A DNA stretch of 21,422 nucleotides from JBOHUX01 sp050734915 (GCA_050734915.1 JBOHUX010000021.1:1-21422), one strand, 5' to 3'. Positions 7,415 through 14,244 are shown, numbered from the stretch's first letter. Made by a program: numbers and translations. The notes: generated by a model not told the origin, from the sequence alone.

Positions 7415-8320
7415 ATGCGCCTGGCCGCGGTGGATGTGGGGAGCAACACTGTCCAGGCGGTCGTCGCCGACGTGTCCACCCGTGGTCTGAGGGAGGTGGC
7501 CCGCCACGTGGAGATGCCGGGGCTGGGCGCGAGGGTGGAGCGGACCGGCTCGATCGGCGACGAGAAGATGCGCGAGGCCCTGACCGCGCTGACTTCGGTT
7601 CTCGACCGGGCCCGGCAGGATGGCGCCGAGGACCTCGCCATCGGCGCCACCGCCGCCGTCCGTCGCGCGTCGGACGGGGAGGCCTTCTGCGCGGGGGCCG
7701 GGCTCCGGGCGGGGAAGCCGGTCCATCTCCTGAGCGAGGAGGTGGAGGCCCGCCTCGCCTTCCTGGGGGTCGCCTCCCGGCACGCGTCGGCGGGGCGCTG
7801 GCTGATGGCCGACGTCGGGGGTGCCAGCACCGAGCTGGTGATGGCGGAGGGCGAGACGGTGCTCGACTGGCTCTCGCTCGGGCTCGGCTCCGGGGTGCTC
7901 GCGGACCGCCTCCTCTCCGACCCGCCCCATGCCGGCGAGAGGCGGGCGGTGAGAGGCGAGGCCATCCGCCTCCTGGCCGCCCGGCCCCTTGCCGGCGCCG
8001 AGCGCCTGGTCGCGACCGGGGGCACCGTCCTCCACCTCCCCGCGGTGATCGGGACCGAGCTCGAGGCCGGGCTCGGCGCCGCCGACCTGGCCCGCGCCGC
8101 GAGGCGGCTCGACGCCACCGCGTCGGCCGAGCTCGGGGAACAGCTGCGCCTGCCGGCGGCGCGGGTCCGCGCGCTCCGGGCGGGCGTCGAGATCCTGAGC
8201 ACTCTCCTCGACCGAGCCGCCCTCGAGCGGGCGGAGCTGAGCCGCGAGGGCCTGCCCCACGGCATGATCCTCGCCCTGCACCGCCACGGCGAGGACTGGC
8301 ACCGGATCACGCCCGGGTGA
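7415..8320 (+). CDS. ppx: Exopolyphosphatase / guanosine pentaphosphate phosphatase family protein (Ppx/GppA)
   Basis: This protein belongs to the ASKHA-fold Ppx/GppA family, which removes terminal phosphates from inorganic polyphosphate or converts pppGpp to ppGpp. The 301 residues match the short actinobacterial-type form without the extra C-terminal HD-like domain. Visible motifs are phosphate-1 DVGSNTVQAVVADV (residues 7-20), the ATAAVRRASDG segment, phosphate-2 ADVGGASTELVM (about 131-142), adenosine-type ATGGTVLHLPA (about 202-212) and ELSREGLPHGMIL near the end. Which substrate it uses cannot be told from sequence. The neighbours are phosphate genes: it converges on the PiT permease with 3 bases between stop codons. 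Confidence 0.88.
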   Translation: MRLAAVDVGSNTVQAVVADVSTRGLREVARHVEMPGLGARVERTGSIGDEKMREALTALTSVLDRARQDGAEDLAIGATAAVRRASDGEAFCAGAGLRAGKPVHLLSEEVEARLAFLGVASRHASAGRWLMADVGGASTELVMAEGETVLDWLSLGLGSGVLADRLLSDPPHAGERRAVRGEAIRLLAARPLAGAERLVATGGTVLHLPAVIGTELEAGLGAADLARAARRLDATASAELGEQLRLPAARVRALRAGVEILSTLLDRAALERAELSREGLPHGMILALHRHGEDWHRITPG

Positions 8321-8323
8321 CGG

Positions 8324-9331
8324 TCAGCCGGAGACCCCCGCCGTGTGGAGGACGGCGTAGACGAGCCAGGCGATGGCTCCCGCGCAGGGGATGGTCAGAA
8401 CCCAGGCGGTGAGGATGTTGGCGCCGACGCCCCAGCGGATGGCGGAGAGGTGCTGGGGAGCGCCGGCTCCCATCACCGAGCCGGTCACCACATGCGTCGT
8501 GCTCACGGGCAGCCCGAGCTGGGTGGCGGCCTGGATCACGACCGCGCCGGTCAGCTGCGCCGCCATGCCGGTGGCGGGATCGAGCTTGTAGATGCGCCAG
8601 CCCAGCGTCCGGATGATCCGCCAGCCGCCCGCGTAGGTCCCGAAGCCGATCGCGGCCGCGGAGAGCGCGACGACCCAGATCGGGATGTAGAAGTGCGTGA
8701 TGTGGCCCGTCGCCAGCAGCGCGAGGGCGATGGCGGCCATCGTCTTCTGGGCGTCGTTGGAGCCGTGCGAGTAGGAGACGAAGGCCGCCGTCAGCACCTG
8801 CAGGCCCCGAAAGGTCCGGTTGAGCGGGGCGGGACGCAGCCGGTACACGGCGACGAGCAGCCCGCCCATGAAGACGGCGCCGACCAGGAATCCCATCGGC
8901 GGCGACACGATCAGCGACAGCACGACCTTGATGACCGAGTTCCAGTGCACGCCACTGGGGCCACCCGCCGCCGCCAGCCCGGCGCCCACGAGGCCCCCGA
9001 CCAGGGCGTGGGTGGAGCTGCTGGGGAGACCCCTCCACCACGTGATCAGGTTCCAGGCGATGGCCCCCAGCAGGCCCGACAGCACCACCACCAGGGCGAC
9101 GTGATGGCCGAGGATGCCGGCGATCGTGTTGGAGACCTTGGCCTGGAAGAAGACGACGGTGACGATGGCTCCCACCAGGTTCAGCACGGCGGAGAGGGCG
9201 ACCGCCTGGCGGGGGGTCATGGCCCGGGTCGAGACCGACGTCGCGATGGCGTTGGCGGTGTCGTGGAATCCGTTCGTGAAGTCGAAGACGACCGCCACCA
9301 CGATGGTGACGGCGAAGAGGGCCTCAAGCAT
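8324..9331 (-). CDS. pit: PiT-family inorganic phosphate transporter
   Basis: This is a low-affinity phosphate (metal-phosphate) permease of the cytoplasmic membrane, driven by H+ or Na+. The 335 residues contain the two inverted PiT signatures: FDFTNGFHDTANAIATSVSTRAM near the N-terminus and VSYSHGSNDAQKTMAAIALAL in the middle. Each is followed by a GLPSSSTHALVGGLVGAG / GLPVSTTHVVTGSVMGAG loop. About 9-10 hydrophobic segments are visible. The ATG at 9331 overlaps the last 8 bases of the upstream DUF47 gene, so the two are probably translationally coupled. The frame extends upstream in-frame, but that part is antiparallel-frame shadow of DUF47. The DUF47-PiT pair is a common arrangement in which the PhoU-like protein modulates the permease. 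Confidence 0.95.
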   Translation of the reverse strand: MLEALFAVTIVVAVVFDFTNGFHDTANAIATSVSTRAMTPRQAVALSAVLNLVGAIVTVVFFQAKVSNTIAGILGHHVALVVVLSGLLGAIAWNLITWWRGLPSSSTHALVGGLVGAGLAAAGGPSGVHWNSVIKVVLSLIVSPPMGFLVGAVFMGGLLVAVYRLRPAPLNRTFRGLQVLTAAFVSYSHGSNDAQKTMAAIALALLATGHITHFYIPIWVVALSAAAIGFGTYAGGWRIIRTLGWRIYKLDPATGMAAQLTGAVVIQAATQLGLPVSTTHVVTGSVMGAGAPQHLSAIRWGVGANILTAWVLTIPCAGAIAWLVYAVLHTAGVSG

Positions 9332-9932
9332 TCTTGATCGCGATCGCCTCCAGCAGGTTGGCGATTCGCTCGCAGCGGTCCATGGCGGCCTCGAGCAGGT
9401 CGTAGAGGTCCTTCCACTTGACGAGCTCGCCGGCCGGCATGTCGCCGGAGAAGAGCTCGGCCATCGCCTCGCGATTGATGCTGTCCGCCTCGTTCTCGAG
9501 CCGGTGGATCTCGATCCGGCGCTGCTCCAGTTGCTTGAACCCCTCCAGGTCCGCCAGGGCGTGGGCGATCTCGACGCCGGCGCTGGCCAGCAGTTCGCCG
9601 GTCCGGCGCGCGGGCTGGGTGATCTGGGTGACTCCGTAGAGATCGACCTTGTCGGCGATCTCCTCGGCAAGATCGACGACGTCGTCCAGCGAGGACGCCA
9701 GCGAGTAGATGTCCTCTCTCTCGAGAGGGGTGACGAACGTCTTGTTGATGAGGTTGTAGATCTCGTGCGTGACGTCGTCGCATTGGTGTTCCAGATCCCG
9801 CAGCCGGGGATGCCGGGAACGGCTCTCCAGGAGCCCTTTGAACAGCTCCGAGAGTGATTCACCGACCAGGTCCCCCTGCTTGGCGAAGAGCTCGTAGAAG
9901 CGACGCTCCTGCGGAACGATGCTGAGTCTCAT
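9324..9932 (-). CDS. DUF47 family PhoU-like protein (phosphate transport regulator)
   Basis: A 202-residue all-helical PhoU-like protein of the DUF47 (YkaA) type, soluble, probably a metal-binding accessory of the PiT permease encoded next to it. It contains the metal-binding style repeats LRDLEHQCDDVTHEIYNLINKTFVTPLEREDIYSLASSLDDVVDLAEEI and the second-half counterpart IHRLENEADSINREAMAELF...WKDLYDLLEAAMDRCERIANLLEAI, with E/D-x-x-x-D patterns in each. An ideal SD (AGGAGG, 9944-9939) lies 6 nt before the ATG at 9932. The stop overlaps the PiT start by 8 bases. A -10 (TAGGGT) and a predicted Pho-type direct repeat lie upstream, so this two-gene operon is probably phosphate controlled. Confidence 0.92.
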   Translation of the reverse strand: MRLSIVPQERRFYELFAKQGDLVGESLSELFKGLLESRSRHPRLRDLEHQCDDVTHEIYNLINKTFVTPLEREDIYSLASSLDDVVDLAEEIADKVDLYGVTQITQPARRTGELLASAGVEIAHALADLEGFKQLEQRRIEIHRLENEADSINREAMAELFSGDMPAGELVKWKDLYDLLEAAMDRCERIANLLEAIAIKNA

Positions 9933-9951
9933 GTCTGACCTCCTGTGCCCA

Positions 9952-9957
9952 ACCCTA
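9952..9957 (-). promoter_or_regulatory. -10 box of the DUF47-PiT operon (TAGGGT)
   Basis: TAGGGT on the minus strand lies 11 nt downstream of the second TTAAC repeat and upstream of the SD AGGAGG (9944-9939). The repeat takes the place of a -35 box, as at PhoB-activated promoters. Confidence 0.5.
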
Positions 9958-9965
9958 TCCGGCGT

Positions 9966-9985
9966 CGGGTTAAGAGATCGTTAAC
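9966..9985 (-). promoter_or_regulatory. Predicted Pho box upstream of the DUF47-PiT operon
   Basis: The minus strand reads GTTAAC, five bases, CTTAAC, CCG. The TTAAC units are 11 bp apart (one helical turn) and the second ends 11 nt before the -10. Known PhoB/PhoP/SphR sites are direct repeats with 11-bp periodicity: TTAACA-like units in Bacillus, CTTAACC-like units in cyanobacteria. The location in the divergent space between DUF47-PiT and phoU-regulator genes fits a phosphate operator. The identification rests on pattern and context, not on a binding result. Confidence 0.55.
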
Positions 9986-10076
9986 GCTTGGGGAGCCCGG
10001 CGGACGCCCCGCCCGCAGCCCCCCACGCTTCGCCTCACCTCGCCTCTGCGGAGATCGGGCCGTGGGATGGGAGACG

Positions 10077-10082
10077 TACGAT
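10077..10082 (+). promoter_or_regulatory. phoU -10 box (TACGAT)
   Basis: TACGAT lies 8 nt before the phoU ATG at 10091, consistent with a leaderless message, and argues against the earlier in-frame ATG at 10067. Confidence 0.45.
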
Positions 10083-10090
10083 TCAGCGGT

Positions 10091-10717
10091 ATGGAGGCGG
10101 ACCTGCAGGCACTGGGAGCGCGCGTCGAGTCCGCGCTGGCGGATGCGATGGCATCCCTCGCCGGTCGCGATCTCGCCCTCGCCGACCGGGTCGTCCGCGG
10201 CGACCTGGAGGTCAACCGGCTCCGCTATCAGCTCGAGGACCAGGCCAGCGCCGCCCTCGCCGCGACCGAGGACCCGGGGGGCGTGCGCACGCTCGTGGCC
10301 GCCCTCTACGTGCTCGCCGACCTGGAGCGGATGGGGGACCACGCCGAGGGGATTGCCAAGGTCGCTCTGATGCTCGGGCCGACCCCCCGCCTGGCGGTGC
10401 CCGCGGTCATCTTGGAGATGGGAGCCGGCGTCCGCTCGATCGTCACCCGGACCCTGCGCGCGCTCGCCGACCAGGACGTCGCGCTGGCCCGGGCGCTCTG
10501 CGCCGAGGATGACGAGGTGGATGCCCTCTACGACCGTGCGTACTCGGAGCTGCTCTCGCTGATGGCCGCCGACCGGCGCCAGGTGGCGGAGGCGACCTAC
10601 CTCGTCTGGGTCACCCACAACCTGGAGCGGATCGCGGACCGCGCCACCAATATCTGCGAGCGCGTCGTCTACCTGGTGACCGGGCGGGTGGAGGAGCTGA
10701 ACGTCTCCAAGTACTGA
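10091..10717 (+). CDS. phoU: Phosphate signalling protein PhoU
   Basis: PhoU is a cytoplasmic negative regulator linking phosphate transport to the PhoR/PhoB system, and also affects polyphosphate and persistence. The 208 residues form the usual two three-helix bundles, with the metal-binding repeats ALYVLADLERMGDHAEGIAKVAL (about residues 75-97) and TYLVWVTHNLERIADRATNICERVVYLVTG (about 172-201). The E-R-M/I-G/A-D-H/R-A-x-x-I motif is intact in both halves. An in-frame ATG at 10067 exists, but the ATG at 10091 (MEADLQALGARVE) fits the family and the TACGAT spacing. It is followed by the regulator gene 25 bp downstream on the same strand. No pst ABC genes are in the window, so it may act with PiT rather than Pst. 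Confidence 0.95.
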   Translation: MEADLQALGARVESALADAMASLAGRDLALADRVVRGDLEVNRLRYQLEDQASAALAATEDPGGVRTLVAALYVLADLERMGDHAEGIAKVALMLGPTPRLAVPAVILEMGAGVRSIVTRTLRALADQDVALARALCAEDDEVDALYDRAYSELLSLMAADRRQVAEATYLVWVTHNLERIADRATNICERVVYLVTGRVEELNVSKY

Positions 10718-10742
10718 CGACCGCCGGGGGATCTCCCGGGTC

Positions 10743-11402
10743 GTGCTGCTCACCGGCTCGGGACGTCTCGCGCGGGCGCTCATGTCAGAGTTGCGCGGGC
10801 GTTCGGGCCGGGGCGGGTTGGAGGTCGCCTGGCACCGGACCTGGCCCGCGGTCCTCCACGAGCGGGAGGCGGACGCGCTGGTGCTGGAGGGAGCGGACCC
10901 GATCGACCTCGTCGGGTCCGCGCGCCGGATCACCGGGGCGCCGCTGCTCGCCATGGGAGGCGGCGATCCCGAGGCGCTGGCTTGCCTGGAGCTGGGCGCC
11001 GACGCCTGGATGCCGGCGGCCGCATCAGCGGCGGTGGTCGCGGCCCAGGTGCTGGCCCTGCTCCGGGCTCGGGAACGGCGCCCGCCGGCCCCGGCCCGGC
11101 TCCGGCTGGGGCGCCTCGAGCTCGACATGGGGGCGCGCCGGGTCATGCTCGGCGGCAGGGAGCTGGAGCTGTCGCCGCGCGAGTTCGCCCTGCTGGGGGT
11201 CCTGGTCGCGCAGGCGGGCCGGGCGATGAGCCGGGATCGCCTCCTGGCCGCCGCCTGGGGTCCGCGCTTCTTCGGCGAGCCCAAGACCGTGGATGTCCAC
11301 GTCGCCTGGCTGCGCGCCAAGCTGGAGGGGAGCGGCGTTCGGGTGACCACGCTTCGCGGCATCGGCTACCGCCTCGACTCGCTCGACGAGTCCTTTCTCT
11401 GA
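10743..11402 (+). CDS. OmpR/PhoB-family transcriptional regulator with degenerate receiver domain
   Basis: A 219-residue DNA-binding regulator. The C-terminal winged helix (about 118-213) is intact: LRLGRLELDMGARRVMLGGRELELSPREFALLGVLV, then SRDRLLAAAW, TVDVHVAWLRAKLEGSG and TLRGIGYRLD, as in PhoB. The N-terminal 110 residues are receiver-like in length and pattern (GADAWM corresponds to GADDYV), but the phosphorylation site is gone. No acidic pair follows strand 1 (VLLTGSG), the phospho-acceptor position in DALVLEG is Glu49, and the usual Thr and Lys are replaced (LLAMGG, WMPAAA). It probably works without phosphorylation or with another input. It directly follows phoU, so phosphate control is the likely job. 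The start is the GTG at 10743; no better upstream codon is seen. Confidence 0.85.
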   Translation: MLLTGSGRLARALMSELRGRSGRGGLEVAWHRTWPAVLHEREADALVLEGADPIDLVGSARRITGAPLLAMGGGDPEALACLELGADAWMPAAASAAVVAAQVLALLRARERRPPAPARLRLGRLELDMGARRVMLGGRELELSPREFALLGVLVAQAGRAMSRDRLLAAAWGPRFFGEPKTVDVHVAWLRAKLEGSGVRVTTLRGIGYRLDSLDESFL

Positions 11403-11490
11403 GAAGCAGCGCCCCGACCACGATGGGAACGCCCCGTCACTGCCCATGCAGCGCCTGCTCAGCTTCCTCGACGGCCACCAGCGGCCGCTC

Positions 11491-11496
11491 TAAGCT
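11491..11496 (+). promoter_or_regulatory. CzcD-type gene -10 box (TAAGCT)
   Basis: TAAGCT lies 6 nt before the ATG at 11503, so transcription would begin at or next to the start codon. An inverted repeat CAGCTT (11460-11465) / AAGCTG (11492-11497) overlaps it and might be an operator. Confidence 0.4.
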
Positions 11497-11502
11497 GGAG
11501 CG

Positions 11503-12510
11503 ATGAGCGGACCGGTCGTGGAGCGCCCGCACCGCCACTTCCGGGGCGCGGCCGGGAGCCTCCGGGTGGCTCTCGTGCTGACGTGCCTGATCCTCCTCGG
11601 AGAGCTGGGAGCGGGGCTCTGGTCGCACTCCCTGGCACTCATCTCGGACGCCGGACACGAGTTGGCCGACGTCGTCTCCCTGGTCCTGGCCCTGCTCGCG
11701 ATGGGCGTCCAGCGGCGCCCGGCCGACTCCCGACGGACCTACGGATATCACCGGGCGGGCATCCTGGCCGCGCTGGGGAACGCCGGCATCCTGACCCTGA
11801 TCGTGGCCGTCATCCTGACCGAGGCGGCCCGCCGCTTCGCTCAGCCGCAGCCGGTCCAGGGCCTGGTCGTGGTCGGCACGGCCGCCGTCGCCATCATTGT
11901 CAACGCCTACGTCGCTCTCGGGCTCGGTCACGCGAGAGCGGATCTCAACGTGCGCGCCGCCCTGCTCCACGTTCTCGGCGACCTCGCCGGCGCCCTGGGC
12001 GTGATCGTGGCCGGCGTCGTCATCCTGCTGACCGGATTCCTCTATGCGGACCCCATCGTCTCCGTGCTGATCGCGCTTCTGATCGGCGGGAGCGCCCTGC
12101 GGATCGGGCTAGAGACCGTCAACGTCCTGTTGGAGGGCACCCCGAGGGGGATCGACCTGGGCGAGGTCGCCGGTCTCATCCGGGCCACGGCCGGCGCCGT
12201 CTCCGTCCACGACCTCCACATCTGGTCGATCGCGCCCGAGCAGATCGCGCTCAGCTGTCACGTGGTCGTCGAGGGTGACAGCCTGGCCGGCGCCGAGAAG
12301 GTGGTGCGCGAGATGGAGTCCAGGCTCTGCGACTCCTTCGCGATCGGGCACACCACCATCCAGCTGGAATGCGGCGACGGATGCCCGTCGGGGCTGGCGG
12401 GAACCTCGCACGGCCGTCACAACCATCCCCACCCGGGGGCTCCAGCCCGCGTCTCAGTCGAGGAGGGCGCCCTCCTGGGCCAGGATGCGGCGGGCCACCG
12501 CCACCGCTGA
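11503..12510 (+). CDS. CzcD/ZitB-type cation diffusion facilitator (zinc exporter)
   Basis: This is a CDF transporter exporting Zn2+ (and possibly Co2+ or Cd2+) by proton exchange, with six membrane helices over about residues 20-190. The zinc-type binding pairs are complete: H52-x3-D56 in helix 2 (SDAGHELAD) and H156-x3-D160 in helix 5 (LLHVLGD). The cytoplasmic domain follows, with VSVHDLHIWSIAPEQIALSCHVVV (about 230-253) and FAIGHTTIQLEC. The tail is His-rich (SHGRHNHPHP and GHRHR), giving extra metal ligands. The 335-residue length is normal. Its last 57 bases overlap the 3' end of the oppositely oriented phosphorylase-like gene. It differs from the FieF-like CDF at 3.3-4.7 kb, so the cell has two CDF classes. 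Confidence 0.93.
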   Translation: MSGPVVERPHRHFRGAAGSLRVALVLTCLILLGELGAGLWSHSLALISDAGHELADVVSLVLALLAMGVQRRPADSRRTYGYHRAGILAALGNAGILTLIVAVILTEAARRFAQPQPVQGLVVVGTAAVAIIVNAYVALGLGHARADLNVRAALLHVLGDLAGALGVIVAGVVILLTGFLYADPIVSVLIALLIGGSALRIGLETVNVLLEGTPRGIDLGEVAGLIRATAGAVSVHDLHIWSIAPEQIALSCHVVVEGDSLAGAEKVVREMESRLCDSFAIGHTTIQLECGDGCPSGLAGTSHGRHNHPHPGAPARVSVEEGALLGQDAAGHRHR

Positions 12511-14136
12511 CGCGTAGGTGGAGTCCATTCCCCGGTAGCTGAGGCCGCGCGCACCCAGCGTGCGCGCCTGCGTGTAGGGGGTGTCGGAGGCGTAGTGGAC
12601 GACGCCAAGGTCGAATCCGAGCCGGGCCATGTTGACGTTCTCGTTCATGGGGTGGCGTCCGGAATGGCTGGCCTCGAATGACGCGTCCAGGTAGGGGCCG
12701 GCCTCCATCTCGACGATCGTGTAGCGCCCGCGGTAGTAGAAGTCCAGGTAATCGCGGTTCTGGAGGAAGGTGCCGCGAACCGTCACCGCCCGCTGGTTGT
12801 CGAGCGCCGATCCATAGGCGAGATGGGGCTGGACGTCGGCGGCGCTGAAGCAGTTGTCGAGGAAGTAGGTGTTGCCCGAGTGCTCGTTGAAGACGACGTC
12901 GGGGATCATCACGTCGCCCACCGCGGCGTTGAGCGTCGCCGCCTTGCCCATCACATAGACGCCCCTCATCTGGGTGACCTGCTCGGCGACCTGGCGCAGC
13001 AGGTGATAGGCGGTCAGGCCGAGGGGATAGTCGATGTTGACGATCGCCGCGTGGGAGGCGCGCAGAGCGAGGGGATCGACGCGGCCGACGCGGCGGTCGA
13101 AGCAGTCCGCGTCGAGCAGGGAGAGGTTGAAGATCTGGGCGGCGGAGTCGACGCCGGCCCGGGCCGGGATGTGCCGGATGCCGGCTTCGGTCTCCATCTC
13201 GGTGCGCAGGCGCCGGTAGCGCTCGACCTCCGGGTGATGGTCGAAGAGAGTACGGGCGGCGAAGTACAGCCAGTTGTCGTACGAGGCCCGGATGATGCCC
13301 GCCTCGAGCTTCTGGTACTCCTCGAACAGCTCCGGATCCGCCTCGCGGACGAAGTCGCGGATGTCCGTCTCGAGCCGGTGCGCGACGCCGCTGAGGACGT
13401 TCACGAGGCTGTGGACGTTGGAGGAGACGAAGTAGACGGGCGCGTCGCCGAGGCCCATCTCGGCGAGGGGGGCGCTGATCGCCTCCCACCACCGGTCGGC
13501 GCTGCGAGAGTAGCCGACGTGAGTGCCGCCGATCATGCGCAGGGTGATGTGGCACTCCGCCTGGCTGACCAGGGCCAGGTTCGCCTCCAGGTCCGGGCCC
13601 CAGGCCTCGCGGAGGCGGTCCCAGTCAGCCTCGGTGGCGCCGGCCGCCTCCCGGGCGCGCTCCGAGGCCAGCTCGACGTTCTGCAGCTCCCGATGGAGCT
13701 TGTTCCACTCGATCTGGTAGGCGACCAGGGCGGGCACCAGATCGTCGATGTCGGAGTGGGAGGCGATGATCACGGCCAGGGTGGTGCCGCCGTCGTCGTA
13801 CCAGCGCCGCCGGCGGCCGGGCGCCTCCACCTTCTGCCACTCCAGGATGTCCTCGCCGAGGGCGGCCCGGAAGCTCTCCGTGCTCTGGCCCAGCACCACC
13901 CGGCGGCAGCGGACGATCGCCGCCGGCAGCCGGCGGGTCGAGTAGAGCAGGGCGCCCATGTCGGTTCGAGGATCCGCGGCCAGGGGATGGAGGGCCGATT
14001 CCATCCCGATGTGAGCCTGCTGGAGCGCCTCGATTCGGATCTCGCCCGAGCTCTGGAGCATGGTCGTGTAGGTGCGCACGTAGAGCTCGACGGCGTGGCG
14101 CCCGCTCCAGCCTCCGCCCGGGACGCGCCGGTCCAT
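12454..14136 (-). CDS. Uncharacterised protein with a nucleoside-phosphorylase-like C-terminal domain
   Basis: A 560-residue soluble protein. I cannot name it firmly; it may belong to a domain-of-unknown-function family (possibly DUF6909). The C-terminal part (about 365-555) carries, in the right order, the features of the NP-I phosphorylase / AMP-nucleosidase fold: GKAATLNAAVGDVMIPD (397-413), RGTFLQNRDYLDF (454-466), the ribose-site style VEMEAG (475-480) and a YASDTP segment (D518) like the catalytic SD of purine nucleoside phosphorylase. The N-terminal 340 residues are helical, with IIASHSDIDDLVPALVAYQIEWNKLHREL, and match nothing I know. The ATG at 14136 (MDRRVPGGGW) is preferred over TTG at 14202. 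Glycosidic-bond chemistry on a nucleoside or nucleotide is an inference. Confidence 0.75.
   Translation of the reverse strand: MDRRVPGGGWSGRHAVELYVRTYTTMLQSSGEIRIEALQQAHIGMESALHPLAADPRTDMGALLYSTRRLPAAIVRCRRVVLGQSTESFRAALGEDILEWQKVEAPGRRRRWYDDGGTTLAVIIASHSDIDDLVPALVAYQIEWNKLHRELQNVELASERAREAAGATEADWDRLREAWGPDLEANLALVSQAECHITLRMIGGTHVGYSRSADRWWEAISAPLAEMGLGDAPVYFVSSNVHSLVNVLSGVAHRLETDIRDFVREADPELFEEYQKLEAGIIRASYDNWLYFAARTLFDHHPEVERYRRLRTEMETEAGIRHIPARAGVDSAAQIFNLSLLDADCFDRRVGRVDPLALRASHAAIVNIDYPLGLTAYHLLRQVAEQVTQMRGVYVMGKAATLNAAVGDVMIPDVVFNEHSGNTYFLDNCFSAADVQPHLAYGSALDNQRAVTVRGTFLQNRDYLDFYYRGRYTIVEMEAGPYLDASFEASHSGRHPMNENVNMARLGFDLGVVHYASDTPYTQARTLGARGLSYRGMDSTYASAVAVARRILAQEGALLD
12461..12476. 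repeat. Perfect 16-bp palindrome in the overlapping 3' ends of two convergent genes
   Basis: AGGAGGGCGCCCTCCT equals its own reverse complement. It lies inside the 57-bp overlap of the CzcD-type and phosphorylase-like genes, and because both frames cross it in matching phase both proteins contain EGALL near their ends. As RNA it could fold as a 6-bp stem with a GCGC loop from either side. Confidence 0.8.
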
Positions 14137-14216
14137 CAGACCGTCCCACTCCCGAGCCGGCCGGCGATCCCAGCCGCCAGTCTGGCCCGCTCCGCGCCGC
14201 AACCGGTGGGCAGCAT
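14136..14216 (-). other. Possible 26-codon upstream ORF coupled to the phosphorylase-like gene (TGATG)
   Basis: An ATG at 14216 lies 7 nt after a minus-strand TAAGCT (14229-14224). It encodes MLPTGCGAERARLAAGIAGR and a few more residues, and stops with TGA sharing one base with the downstream ATG at 14136. The arrangement would allow a leaderless leader peptide to feed ribosomes to the main gene. Chance is possible in this base composition. Confidence 0.35.
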
Positions 14217-14224
14217 GCCTGGGA

Positions 14225-14244
14225 GCTTACAAAAGGTTTACCCG
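14225..14244 (+). promoter_or_regulatory. Second copy of the Pho-box-like direct repeat
   Basis: Reads GCTTAC, five bases, GTTTAC, CCG on the plus strand. It fits the same pattern as the DUF47-PiT site, GYTWAC-N5-STTWACCCG, with the TWAC units 11 bp apart. It overlaps the TAAGCT box of the leftward phosphorylase-like gene and lies 84 bp before the rightward secreted-protein gene, so repression of the former is one possible reading. Confidence 0.4.

Noticed and set aside
8324..9862. Longer PiT start with about 177 extra N-terminal residues
   Set aside because: The extra part is the Ser/Arg-rich alternate frame of DUF47; PiT begins at ATG 9331 with a standard N-terminus.
10717..10742. Small hairpin CCGGGGGATCTCCCGGG between phoU and the regulator
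   Set aside because: Too short and inside an evident operon; probably chance in GC-rich sequence.
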